Shown piece by piece: positions 43,519 through 52,421 of a stretch of DNA of 64,000 bases. The DNA comes from CAZUDI01 sp964618975. Its GTDB lineage: Bacteria > Desulfobacterota > Desulfomonilia > UBA1062. The stretch's first letter is position 1, and each line of letters begins with the position of its first letter. The notes beneath the pieces are model-generated. The model was not told the DNA's origin. It did not search any database and saw only the letters and a list, made by a program, of their open reading frames with translations. A program made the translations under genes and the position numbers. The stretch covers positions 62,001-126,000 of the forward strand of contig CAZUDI010000002.1 in assembly GCA_964618975.1 (NCBI GenBank), in the 5' to 3' direction.

Positions 43519-46209
43519 ATGGAGACAAAGAGGCTTATCATGGACGGCAGGGAGCTCGATTTCAAGCCCGGAGCGACCATCCTCGAGGTGGCCCGCGCAC
43601 ACGGGATCGACATCCCCACCCTGTGTTATCTCGACGGGTGCAAGCCCACCGGGGCCTGCCGCGTATGCGTCGTGGAGGTCAAGGGGGCCCGGTCGCTGGT
43701 GGCGTCCTGTTCCACCCCGGCCGAAAACGGCATGGAGATTCAAACCCACAGCGAGCGGGTGCTTAGGTCGCGCCGCCTGACCGTCGAACTGCTCATGGCC
43801 AGCGGCAACCACAACTGCATCACCTGCGAGATGTCCGGTGACTGCACCCTGCAGGAACTCGCCTACCGCCACGGGATCGCGGACCTGCGCTTCCCGGTCA
43901 CCCCGCAGCCCCATGCGACCGAAGACGTCAACCCCTTCATCATCCGCGACTTCTCGCGCTGCATCCTCTGCGGACGCTGCGTGCAGGCCTGCCAGGACGT
44001 GCAGGTCAACCAGGTCCTCAGCTACGGCTACCGCGGCCCGGACGCCAAGATCATCGCCGGGCTGGACCTGCCCTACGACCAGAGCGACTGCGTCTTCTGC
44101 GGACAGTGCGTCCAGGCCTGTCCGGTGGGGGCCCTGATCGAGAAAAAGGCCCGCTTCAAGGGGCGCGCCAAGGACCTCGAGAAGGTCCGCACCACCTGCC
44201 CCTACTGCGGCGTGGGCTGCCAGCTGTGGCTGCATGTCAAGGACGGCGTCATCACCAAGGTAACCGCCGTCGAAGACGGCGCCCCCAACCAGGGCCGGCT
44301 GTGCGTCAAGGGCCGCTTCGGCTACGATTTCATCTACTCGGCCGAACGCAACCAGACCCCGCTGATCAAGGAGAACGGCGAGTTCCGTGAGGCCTCCTGG
44401 GACGAGGCCCTCGACCTGGTGGCCACCCGCTTCAAGGAGATCATCGCCCAGCACGGGCCGGACGCCGTGGCCGGCGTGAGCTGTGCCCGCAGCCTCAACG
44501 AAGATTCCTACCAGATGCAGAAACTCTTCCGCGCCGTGTTCAAGACCAACAACATCGATCACTGCGCGCGAACCTGACACGCCCCCACCGTCGCCGGTCT
44601 GGCGACTGCTTTCGGTTCCGGGGCAATGACCAACTCCTTTGCCGAGTTTCCCAAGGCCAAGATGTTCCTGGTGATCGGCTCGAACATGACCGAGGCCCAT
44701 CCCGTAGCGGCGACCTTCCTGAAAAACGCCGTCATGAACGGGGCCGGGCTGATCCTGGTCGACCCCAGACGACAGCCCCTGGCGGATTTTGCGGATCTGC
44801 ATGTCCCCATCAAGGTCGGCAGCGACATCGCCTTCCTCAATGCCGTGATGCACGTGCTCATCAGCGAGGATCTCTACGACAAGGACTTCGTGTCCTCGTG
44901 CACCATGGGCTTCGAAGAGCTCAAGACCACCGTCATGGAGTACCCGCCGGAAAAGGCCGCCGAAATTTGCGGGGTGAGCGCGGAGATGATCCGGGACGTG
45001 GCCCGGCGACTGGCCTCGGTCAAGCCGGTCATGCTCTGCTACACCCTGGGCATCACCGAGCATACCTGCGGCCGCAACAACGTCATCTCGACCGCCAACC
45101 TGCAGATGCTGCTGGGCAACATGGGGGTGGAGAGTGGCGGGGTCAACCCCCTGAGGGGCCAGAACAATGTCCAGGGGGCCTGTGACATGGGCGCCCTGCC
45201 CAACGTCTTCCCGGGCTACCAGAAGGTGGACAACCCGGATGCCCGCGCCAAGTTCGAGAAGGCCTGGGGGGTCGAGAACCTGCCCGCCAAGCCAGGGCTC
45301 ATGATCCCCCAGATGATGGAGGGCCTGGTGGACGGCAAGGTCAAGGCCTTCTGGATCTTCGGCGAGAACCTGGCCAACAGCGAGCCGGACATCAAGAAGG
45401 TGGAGCACGAGCTCGCCTCGGCCGAGTTCCTCGTGTGCCAGGACATCTTCCCCACCGAAACCACGCGCTTCGCCGACGTGATCTTCCCCTCGGCGGCCTG
45501 GAGCGAAGACGACGGCACCTTCACCAACAGCGAGCGCCGCGTCAGCCGCGTGCGCACAGTGAGCACACCCCCCGGCGAGGCCCGCCCCAACTGGTGGATC
45601 TTCAAGGAGGTCGCCCGGCGCCTGGGTCATGACTGGGCATCAAGCAGCGGGCAGGAGATCTGGGACAACGAGATCTCCTGCCTGGCCCCCTCGCTGACGG
45701 GCGTCAAGTACGCCCGTATCGAGAACGACGGCCTGCAGTGGCCGGTGCCCGACGAAAACCATCCCGGCACCACCTTCCTGCACAAGGAAGGCAAGTTCAC
45801 CTGCGGCCTGGGCAATTTCACCCCCGTGGAATGGACCCCGCCAGCCGAGGTTCCCGACAGCGAGTACCCCCTGGTGCTCTCCACCGGCCGCCGGCTCTTC
45901 CACTACCACACCCGCACCCAGACCGGCAGAGCGGGCCTCGACTACCTGCTGCCCGAGGAGACCGCCGACATCTCGCTGACGGACGCCGAGGCCCTGGGGA
46001 TCCGCCACGGCGAGCTGATCAAGGTCAGCTCGCGGCGCGGCGAGGTCACGGTGAAGGCCAAGATCACCGATCAGGTCCCGCCCGGCATGGTCTGGATGGC
46101 CTTCCACTTCCGGGAAGGCTGCGCCAACTGGCTGACCAACCCGGTCTATGACCCGATCACGCAGACCGCCGAGTACAAGGCCTGCGCCGTCAGGATCGAG
46201 AGGATCTAG
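43519..46209 (+). CDS. fdhA: Selenocysteine formate dehydrogenase, NuoG-like alpha subunit
   Basis: An 896-residue molybdenum/tungsten formate dehydrogenase in which UGA at 44575-44577 encodes Sec353 in the catalytic context CART-Sec-HAPTVAG. An N-terminal [2Fe-2S] domain (C36, C47, C50, C64), a NuoG-like Cys stretch (C100, C103, C109) and two ferredoxin clusters (C148-C158, C191-C201) precede the bis-MGD catalytic domain, whose own cluster uses C227, C230, C234 and C262. The layout and length match Moorella-type FdhA. It oxidises formate or reduces CO2, passing electrons to NAD or ferredoxin partners, which are not adjacent. The start at 43519 has AAGGAGAGGG upstream. Standard gene calling would split it at the UGA into two genes (to 44577 and from 44626). 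Confidence 0.95.
44575..44606 (+). promoter_or_regulatory. Bacterial SECIS element (UGA plus hairpin)
   Basis: The UGA is followed by a hairpin with arms GTCGCC (44590-44595) and GGCGAC (44601-44606) around the loop GGTCT. The loop starts 18 bases after the UGA, the same spacing I recall for E. coli fdhF. It would recruit SelB to insert selenocysteine. Confidence 0.9.
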
Positions 46210-46213
46210 TCTG

Positions 46214-46248
46214 CCTTAGGGGACCTCCGGACCGGAGGTCCCCTAAGG
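46214..46248 (+). terminator. Strong hairpin after formate dehydrogenase
   Basis: A 17-bp perfect inverted repeat (left arm CCTTAGGGGACCTCCGG) around one central base, 5 bases after the stop. No T-run, so Rho-linked termination or 3' protection is equally likely. Confidence 0.6.
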
Positions 46249-46407
46249 GCTTACTATACAGCTCAGGCTGCAAGCGTGCGCGTCCCTGAACGGGTCCTCC
46301 TTGCCTCCGGCCGTGCCCGCGCTGCCAGCGGGAGGCTGCATGCCTCCCGCCTTTTTTCCACCCGGACCCGGCAGCCCCTGACTGGCTTATCAGACGCATC
46401 TTTACCT

Positions 46408-46436
46408 TTGCTTTTTTGTATGTTATTAATAACATA
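46408..46436 (+). promoter_or_regulatory. Promoter with overlapping 18-bp palindrome before the FmdE-like gene
   Basis: TTGCTT (46408-46413), 16-base spacer, TAACAT (46430-46435). The perfect palindrome TATGTTATTAATAACATA (46419-46436) covers the spacer and -10, the expected place for a repressor. It is in an AT-rich island. Confidence 0.6.
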
Positions 46437-46487
46437 GTTTCCCGCGGGGGGAACCAATCCGATCCATAAGCGATGAAAGGCTGGCGC

Positions 46488-47156
46488 ATGAAGATACTGT
46501 CCGTCTCACCCGAGAACACCCCTGCCGGGGTTCAGGAATCACACCGTCCCAGCGCTGAATACGGCGCGTCTTTGTCCATCGGGGCCTACACCCTGGACGA
46601 ATATCAGGACCTCATCCGTTCTTTTCACGGCGGCGCCTCCCCCGGACTGCTCATCGGCGGTTTCATGGTGGACCTGGCGCTGAAGAGCCTCCCCCCGGGG
46701 CAGCTTCTCGATGCCCTCTGCGAGACCCGCGCCTGTCTGCCGGACGCCGTGCAGCTGCTCACCCCGTGCAGCATCGGCAACGGCTGGCTGAAGATCCTGG
46801 ATTTCGGGCGTTACGCCCTGACGCTCTACGAAAAATACGAAGGCCAGGGTGTGCGTGTCTTCCTGGACCCCCAACGGCTCGAGGCCTGGCCCGAAATCCA
46901 CTGCTGGTTTTTCAAGACACGTCCCAAGCGTTCCCAGGACTCGCTCAAGCTTCATCAGGAGATCATTGCCGCCGGCAGCAGTATCTGCGGTCTCAAGTAT
47001 GTGAAGGTTCAGCCCCAGATCCTCGTCCATAAGGGCAAAGGCCCTATCACGATCTGCCCCGTCTGCGGGGAGGGCTATCCGGCCAAACACGGCACGCGCT
47101 GCCGGGCCTGCCAGGAGGGTGCCCCCTATTGCGAATCTGAGCCCCCGACTGAATAG
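46488..47156 (+). CDS. FmdE family protein with C-terminal zinc ribbon
   Basis: A 222-residue protein of the FmdE family (first seen with molybdenum formylmethanofuran dehydrogenases). SFHGGASPGLLIGGFMVDLA, LCETRACLPDAVQLLTPCSIGNG and RYALTLYEKYEGQGVRVF match the family core (about 45-135). The last ~45 residues add CPVCGEGYPAKHGTRCRACQ, a four-cysteine zinc ribbon. FmdE proteins often accompany molybdopterin enzymes in anaerobes; the function is not settled. It stands downstream of formate dehydrogenase but has its own promoter and operator. ATG 46473 is an alternative start. Confidence 0.85.
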   Translation: MKILSVSPENTPAGVQESHRPSAEYGASLSIGAYTLDEYQDLIRSFHGGASPGLLIGGFMVDLALKSLPPGQLLDALCETRACLPDAVQLLTPCSIGNGWLKILDFGRYALTLYEKYEGQGVRVFLDPQRLEAWPEIHCWFFKTRPKRSQDSLKLHQEIIAAGSSICGLKYVKVQPQILVHKGKGPITICPVCGEGYPAKHGTRCRACQEGAPYCESEPPTE

Positions 47157-47485
47157 CAGAGCCGTCACCAGAAATCACCGCACACACAAGACCAGTCCCC
47201 ATGGGATGAAAGGGGCAACAGGCACATGCCAGCGGATCCCCCCGGGTTTCGGGGATCTTCCTGTTGTCTGTCGACCTGAATCTCCCTCCTTACAGACACC
47301 CCCCTATCATGGACCACCAGACATGGGTGTGATCCCCGGGGCCAGTCCCGGTCACCCTGTTGAAGCCGCATCCGGCAGGCAATTCAATCCCAGGGGACTA
47401 AGGTGATCACATCCGCAATAGGCCTAAATACATGCCGCCCGCTGCGCCCCATGGGGCGGGGATGGAGGGCGGATGCGTTGGTGAG
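47157..47485. other. Intergenic region with a repeat copy
   Basis: No gene in these ~330 bases. It holds the repeat copy at 47322-47398; the rest shows nothing recognisable. Confidence 0.6.
47322..47398 (+). repeat. Dispersed hairpin repeat, variant copy
   Basis: ATGGGTGTGATCCCCGGGGCC at the left and GGCAATTCAATCCC at the right resemble family ends. The hairpin core is altered to GCCG-CATC-CGGC. Confidence 0.6.
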
Positions 47486-48043
47486 CTACAGAAGCTCCGG
47501 CAGGTAGTCCCGCAGCCGGCGGCGAAGTCCCCGGGCACCGGGGCAGCAGCGTTCCAGCTCCTCCCAGAAATCCCGCCCATGCCCCCGGATGCGGGTATGC
47601 ACGAGCTCGTGCAGGATAACGTAGTCCATGAGCTCCGGCGGCAGGCACGCCAGCTTGAGGTTCAGGCTGAGGTCATTCTTCAGGTTGCAGCTGCCCCAGC
47701 GGGTCTTCTGTCGCCGGATCGTAACCCGCCGGCAGGCGAAGCCCCGCTCATTCGCCAGGGCCAGAGCGCGCTCACGGATGCGGCGAGCGGCCTGCGCCTC
47801 GTCCATCGGCCCCGCCGCCCCGCTCCGGCGTTGCGCGTGGTCCTGCCGCAGGTTTTCCAGGCGCGCCCTGTGGGTACGGATCCACTCCGCCCGGTCCAAA
47901 GCGAAGGCACGACCGTGCTCCAGAGGCACCCCCCGGGGCACGGCCACGCGCACCCCACAAAGACCGACCGTAAGGCGCATTCGCCGTGTCCGGGCGCTGC
48001 GCTCGATGGTGACGCTACCCGCCCCTTCGATCTCGATCTGCAT
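47486..48043 (-). CDS. YgjP-type metallopeptidase-like protein (DUF45)
   Basis: A 185-residue protein of the YgjP/DUF45 group. The zinc site HELVHTRIRGHGRDFW (about 142-157), the preceding RRQKTRWGSCN and SLNLKLACLPPELMDYVI are all typical of the family, which has the minigluzincin/SprT-like fold. The start at ATG 48043 is preferred to the GTG at 48061; neither has a clear ribosome-binding site. The role is unknown in general; it is often found with restriction or nucleic-acid-related genes. The neighbours here are a candidate RNA and a dead kinase gene. Confidence 0.85.
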   Translation of the reverse strand: MQIEIEGAGSVTIERSARTRRMRLTVGLCGVRVAVPRGVPLEHGRAFALDRAEWIRTHRARLENLRQDHAQRRSGAAGPMDEAQAARRIRERALALANERGFACRRVTIRRQKTRWGSCNLKNDLSLNLKLACLPPELMDYVILHELVHTRIRGHGRDFWEELERCCPGARGLRRRLRDYLPELL

Positions 48044-48156
48044 GTACTGAGCCCATACCACACCCGATTCTACCTGCCAAGCAACCGGCGGCCAGGGGAA
48101 TCCTCGCGTGCAGGGGGTAATTATCCTACACGCGTTTCAGACTTTGCCCGATAGCC

Positions 48157-48287
48157 TTAAACCGGCGGGTATGGTTTAAGCACCATCAGATCTCTTTACA
48201 GAGAGACCTCCTTTTTTCGCCAGAAGAGAGGGCATAGCCTTCCAAATTCTATGTCCTACACCTAAATCTCTTCTGGCATTTTTTTTG
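48157..48287 (+). ncRNA. Candidate structured small RNA with Rho-independent terminator
   Basis: Three hairpins in a row on the plus strand: CTTAAACC/GGTTTAAG (48157-48181), TCTCT/AGAGA (48192-48205), and a nested structure with outer arms GCCAGAAGAGA and TCTCTTCTGGC (48220-48278) enclosing GGGCATAG/CTATGTCC. An A and eight T residues follow (48280-48287). No plus-strand gene ends nearby. The T-run is on the plus strand only, so it is not the terminator of the flanking minus-strand genes. No clear promoter was found; a start near 48120 is a guess. Confidence 0.5.
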
Positions 48288-48296
48288 TCCGCTCCC

Positions 48297-49202
48297 CGAG
48301 GACAGGTGCCCTGCATGGCAGGGTCTCCCCCGGCGGCCTGGCAGGGCCTCACGGGCCGGGGTGAGAGGGTGAATGACGCGGTCGACGGCCTGGGCCAGGT
48401 CCTCCAGGGAAAAGTCTGGATGAAGCCTGCCACCCCGAGTTCCGGCACGGAGGTCACACGCTCATCCTGCCTGAACCCCGAGGCCAGCACCACCCTCAGG
48501 TCGGGATCGAGGCCCTACATCCCGTGGAAGGCCTCCTTGGCGGACTTGCGCGGGATGACCATGGCCAGGCCCAGCCCCGGGCCCTGGCCCGTGGTGGAGA
48601 AAGTGGAGAAGAAGGTATCGAACATGCATGCAGAGGTGGCCTCGTCCATGCCCACGCCGGTATCGCTGACCGAGGGCCGCCAGTAGTCGCCCGGCGCGGC
48701 CTCGGCTGCTGCGCGGCAGGGCGCATCATGGTCATGGCGTGGCCGGCGTTGATGCACAGGTTCAGCACAACCTGTTCCAGCTGTGTGGCATTGCCTTGCA
48801 TCAGGGCCGGCTCATCCAGGTAGAGGGGCGCCAAGCCCATCTCACAGAGCATCCCGGCAAACATGCGCAGAAAGGCCAGGGCGTCGGCCAGCTGGTCAGG
48901 AGGCAGCACGGGCACGCGCGCGAGTGCCTCCTGATAGGCCTCCCCATCGAAGCCCCGCCACCGGGCCTGCCCCCGGAAGTGTTCGCTGTCCGGTGGACGC
49001 AGGAGGTACTGCCCGATGAACACGCTCCCGAGATGCCGTCCGTCGTTGATCAGCGGCGCGGCGCTGTCCATGAGCCCGAGGCGGTCAGGACATTGCCGGG
49101 GCTGTCGAGGATGGCGGTCGCCACCGGGAGCACCTTCCCGAGGCCGTCCAACAGGGCCTGCAGCCTCGGAATGTCGATCAACTCCTGCAGTGAATACTTC
49201 AT
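48297..49202 (-). pseudogene. Wrecked PocR-domain hybrid histidine kinase
   Basis: Remnants in order on the minus strand but in different frames. A PocR sensor start (KYSLQELIDIPRLQALLDG, start codon at 49202) breaks off around LTASG; the PocR second half reappears after a deletion (LGSVFIGQYLLRPPDSEHF). A kinase N box follows (EQVVLNLCINAGHAM), then after a frameshift the G1/G2 boxes (VSDTGVGMDEATS, GPGLGLAMV). After another deletion a receiver fragment remains (KEAFHGM, then a stop, then GLDPDLRVVLASG and GVAGFIQ), with one more frameshift before FSLEDLAQAVDRVIHP. The His-containing dimerisation domain is missing. It cannot make a working kinase. Confidence 0.85.
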
Positions 49203-49361
49203 GCATTTATTGTCGCGCTCCGGCGGGCTTCTTCACGCCGGGGATGCCCCCGTTGTTCCGCCCCCCTGGTCACGAGTATAAGGCCCGGATCAGGCCGGAC
49301 AACACGGATGTGCTCGGAGGCCGCACCGGGGCTCTCCCCCCGAAGGGCAGCGCCTGAGGTG

Positions 49362-49964
49362 CTATTTGGCCTTGCGGCGCATGCGCAGGCCGCCAAAGAG
49401 ATGCCTGGAGGCCCCGGGCGAGCGGAAGGGGGTCACCGCCTCGCTTACGAAGCGCACATCCTCGATGGAGTAGAAGGCCTGCGGGTTGCAGGTCTTGACC
49501 ATCTCCACGAAGTTCGGCAGATCCTGGCGCTCGATGATGGAGAAGATGATCTTGACCTCGCCGGTGGAACCCTGGGCTTCGATGGTGGTGAGCCCGTAGC
49601 CGTTGGATCTGAGGAAGTCCACCAGGCCGGAGGCCTCCCTGCGGGTGATGATGCGGATGATCACCCGGCCGATGGAGAGTCGGTTTTCGATGGAGATACC
49701 CACGAACGTGCCCGTGGCGAAGCCGGCCGCATAGGCGATGAAGCATTCGGGGCTGCTGAGATTCTGCATGATCTGCCGGATGGTGAGCAGCCAGATCAGC
49801 ACCTCGAAGAAGCCGATGCCGGCGGCAAAATACTTGAGGTTGCGGGAGATGAAGATAATGCGCACCGTACCGAGGCTGACATCCATCACCCGGGCCAGGA
49901 AGATGAGCAGCGGCAGGACCACCCAGGTGTAGAACGCTGAATCGAGAAATGACATCATCTCCAT
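49362..49964 (-). CDS. UPF0316/DUF2179 membrane protein
   Basis: A 200-residue protein with two to three N-terminal membrane helices (VVLPLLIFLARVMDVSLGTVR, AAGIGFFEVLIWLLTI, AYAAGFATGTFVGI) of the DUF5698 type, followed by a cytoplasmic DUF2179 ferredoxin-like domain (about 100-180, with SNGYGLTTIEAQGSTGEVKI and EDVRFVSE). DUF2179 domains are thought to bind a small ligand such as a nucleotide. The role of the family is unknown. Monocistronic, with an ATG-rich N-terminus (MEMMSF), so the exact start is uncertain by three residues. Confidence 0.9.
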   Translation of the reverse strand: MEMMSFLDSAFYTWVVLPLLIFLARVMDVSLGTVRIIFISRNLKYFAAGIGFFEVLIWLLTIRQIMQNLSSPECFIAYAAGFATGTFVGISIENRLSIGRVIIRIITRREASGLVDFLRSNGYGLTTIEAQGSTGEVKIIFSIIERQDLPNFVEMVKTCNPQAFYSIEDVRFVSEAVTPFRSPGASRHLFGGLRMRRKAK

Positions 49965-50236
49965 GGACCGACCTCTTACCCGCCCCCCGCAGGCCCTTCC
50001 CGCGTCATTCCCGGGGCCGTTTCACCGCCGCCATTGTCCTAGCACTTTCCCTCGGGAAAGCAAACACAAACCCCAAGGGGGCCTCCTGCCGCGCCCACGC
50101 TGCCCGCCGCGGACCTTCAGTCCGCCCGTTAACGGGTCCTGAGGCAAAGATAAGGAAAGCATTGCCAAGCAGGCCACAAGTAGGATATGGGTCTTGGCAC
50201 CTCAAGGTATGATGCATTTATAAGGATAAGAAAGAG

Positions 50237-52078
50237 ATGAAACAATCCACACGCAATACGTCCATCCGCAACGTGGCCATCATCGCGCATGTCGACCACG
50301 GCAAGACCACCCTGGTCGACGCCATGTTCGCGCAGAGCGGGGTCTTCCGCGCGGGCCAGGAGGTCGCCTCCCGGGTCATGGACACCATGGAACTCGAACG
50401 GGAACGCGGTATCACCATCGCCGCCAAGAACTGCGCCATCCTGTGGCAGGGGGTCAAGATAAACATCATCGATACCCCCGGCCACGCCGACTTCGGCGGT
50501 GAGGTGGAACGGGCCCTGAGCATGGCCGACGGCGCCATCCTGCTGGTGGATGCCTCCGAGGGGCCCCTGCCCCAGACGCGTTTCGTGCTCAAGAAAACCC
50601 TGGAGGCGGGGCTGAAAGTCATCGTGGTGATCAACAAGATCGACCGCAAGGACGCCCGGCCCCAGGAGGTACTCAACGAAATCTACGACCTCTTCATCGA
50701 CCTGGACGCCACCGAAGAGCAAATCGATTTCCCCTGCCTGTATGCCGTGGGTCGCGACGGTATAGCCATGCGGCGCCTGGGCGAGGAGTCCAACAATCTG
50801 CATGCGCTGCTCGACACCATCCTCTGCGAGATCCCGGCCCCGGCCCACGACCCGCACGAGCCCTTCCAGATGCTGGTGGCCGACCTGGACTACTCCGACT
50901 ACCTGGGACGACTGGCCATCGGACGCATCTTCCACGGAAAGACCGGCTCCCACGAGGCCCTGTTGTGCATCGACGCCCAGGGACATCACCGGCCGCTGCG
51001 GGTCACCAAGCTGCAGAGCTACCAGGGCGTCACCTTCCGCGAGGTCGACCAAGTCCAGCCCGGCGATATCGTGGTGCTCTCCGGCATCGAGAACGTCACG
51101 ATCGGCGACACCATCTGTACCCAGGAGGCCCCCCGGGCCCTCAAACGCATCACCGTGGACGAACCCACCGTATCCATGCGCATCATGCCCAACAACTCGC
51201 CTCTGGCCGGCACCGAGGGCCTGCACGTGCAGTCCACCCGCATCCAGGAGCGCCTGCGCAAGGAGACCCTGCGCAATGTCTCCCTGCGCATGGAGGTGGC
51301 CCCGGAGAAGGACTGCTTCATCGTCAAGGGCCGGGGCGAGTTCCAGCTGGCCATCCTGATCGAGACCATGCGGCGCGAGGGCTTCGAGCTGTGCGTGAGC
51401 CGGCCCGAGGTGATCCTCTCCCGGCGCGCAGGGACGGTGCAGGAACCCATCGAGCACCTCTTCATCGACTGCGAGACGGACTTCATCGGGATCGTCACCC
51501 AGAAACTCTCCCTGCGCAAGGGCCGCATGATCAACCAGAGCGGTCATGCTGGCGCGCGGGTGCGGCTCGAATTCAACATCCCCTCCCGGGGACTGATCGG
51601 TTACCGCGACGAATTCCTCACCGACACCAAGGGCACCGGCATCATGAACTCCTATCTCCTGGGCTACGAGGATTTCCGCGGCGAATTCGCGAGCCGCTTC
51701 AGCGGCTCGATCGTCGCCGACCGGCGCGGAAGCGCCGTGCCCTACGCCCTGTCCGGGCTGGAGCCCAGAGGCAGGCTCTTCATCGTTCCGGGCGATGCAG
51801 TCTACGAGGGCATGATCATCGGCGAGCACTGCCGCGAGAACGATATCGATGTCAACCCCTGCAAGGTGAAGAAGCTTACCAACATGCGCGCGGCCGGCAA
51901 GGACGACAGCATCCTGCTGGCCCCCATCACGCCCATGACGCTGGAGCGGGCCCTGCAGTTCATCCGCGAGGACGAGATGGTGGAGGTGACCCCCAAGTCG
52001 ATCCGCCTGCGCAAGGCCGAGCTCTCCACGCAGCGACGCCACACCCAGAGCGTGGCGCGCAAGAAGGCCGCCGGGTAG
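50237..52078 (+). CDS. typA: TypA/BipA ribosome-associated GTPase
   Basis: A 613-residue translational GTPase. The G1 motif AHVDHGKTTL (about 17-26), G2 ERERGITI, G3 DTPGHADFGGEVER, G4 NKIDR, and the C-terminal TypA-specific domain with RGELQLAI-type RGEFQLAILIETMRREGFE are intact. TypA/BipA binds the ribosome and helps large-subunit assembly and growth at low temperature and under stress. The Arg/Lys-rich C-terminus (RRHTQSVARKKAAG) is typical of this protein. Together with two cold-shock genes and RF3 in the window it fits translation under stress, but these genes are not adjacent. Confidence 0.96.
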   Translation: MKQSTRNTSIRNVAIIAHVDHGKTTLVDAMFAQSGVFRAGQEVASRVMDTMELERERGITIAAKNCAILWQGVKINIIDTPGHADFGGEVERALSMADGAILLVDASEGPLPQTRFVLKKTLEAGLKVIVVINKIDRKDARPQEVLNEIYDLFIDLDATEEQIDFPCLYAVGRDGIAMRRLGEESNNLHALLDTILCEIPAPAHDPHEPFQMLVADLDYSDYLGRLAIGRIFHGKTGSHEALLCIDAQGHHRPLRVTKLQSYQGVTFREVDQVQPGDIVVLSGIENVTIGDTICTQEAPRALKRITVDEPTVSMRIMPNNSPLAGTEGLHVQSTRIQERLRKETLRNVSLRMEVAPEKDCFIVKGRGEFQLAILIETMRREGFELCVSRPEVILSRRAGTVQEPIEHLFIDCETDFIGIVTQKLSLRKGRMINQSGHAGARVRLEFNIPSRGLIGYRDEFLTDTKGTGIMNSYLLGYEDFRGEFASRFSGSIVADRRGSAVPYALSGLEPRGRLFIVPGDAVYEGMIIGEHCRENDIDVNPCKVKKLTNMRAAGKDDSILLAPITPMTLERALQFIREDEMVEVTPKSIRLRKAELSTQRRHTQSVARKKAAG

Positions 52079-52086
52079 CCCCTCCC

Positions 52087-52115
52087 GTCCCCGGGCGGGC
52101 CTGCCCCCGGGGGAC
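52087..52115 (+). terminator. GC-rich hairpin after typA
   Basis: Arms GTCCCCGGG and CCCGGGGGAC with a one-base bulge, 8 bases after the stop; weak T content. Confidence 0.4.
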
Positions 52116-52130
52116 GCCGCCTTTCGGGTC

Positions 52131-52159
52131 TTGACATCCCGCCCCGGGGACAGTACGCT
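52131..52159 (+). promoter_or_regulatory. Candidate promoter of the second acyl-CoA dehydrogenase
   Basis: TTGACA (52131-52136), 17-base spacer, TACGCT (52154-52159). The predicted leader of about 255 nt contains the repeat copy at 52299. Confidence 0.45.
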
Positions 52160-52298
52160 CAGGGGCAAGGATCCACCCTGCCGTGCACCGGCAAACCAAT
52201 GGAATATATCCATCTTTGAGGATACCCCCCGGTGATGCCCGGACTCTGCGCCTTACGCGATCAGCGGGGGGGATGCCGGAATCCCTCTGCTGACGGGG

Positions 52299-52375
52299 AA
52301 ATCATGGGTATGAAGCCCAGGGCAAGCCCGGCCGCCCTTGACACCCAAAGCGGTTGGGAAGACGCTCCATTGCAA
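52299..52375 (+). repeat. Dispersed hairpin repeat, variant copy
   Basis: The left end AATCATGGGTATGAAGCCCA and the following GGGCAAGCCC are well kept; the right part is altered (hairpin CCCAAAGCGGTTGGG). It sits 47 bases before the acyl-CoA dehydrogenase start. Confidence 0.65.
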
Positions 52376-52421
52376 ATTTAACCCGGGCGCTCGAAGTCCG
52401 GGGATTACCAAGGAGGTATCT

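Noticed and set aside
43354..45630. 758-residue open frame antisense to formate dehydrogenase
   Set aside because: High-GC antisense artefact; the plus strand encodes a conserved enzyme with clear cofactor motifs, and the antisense translation has no domain.
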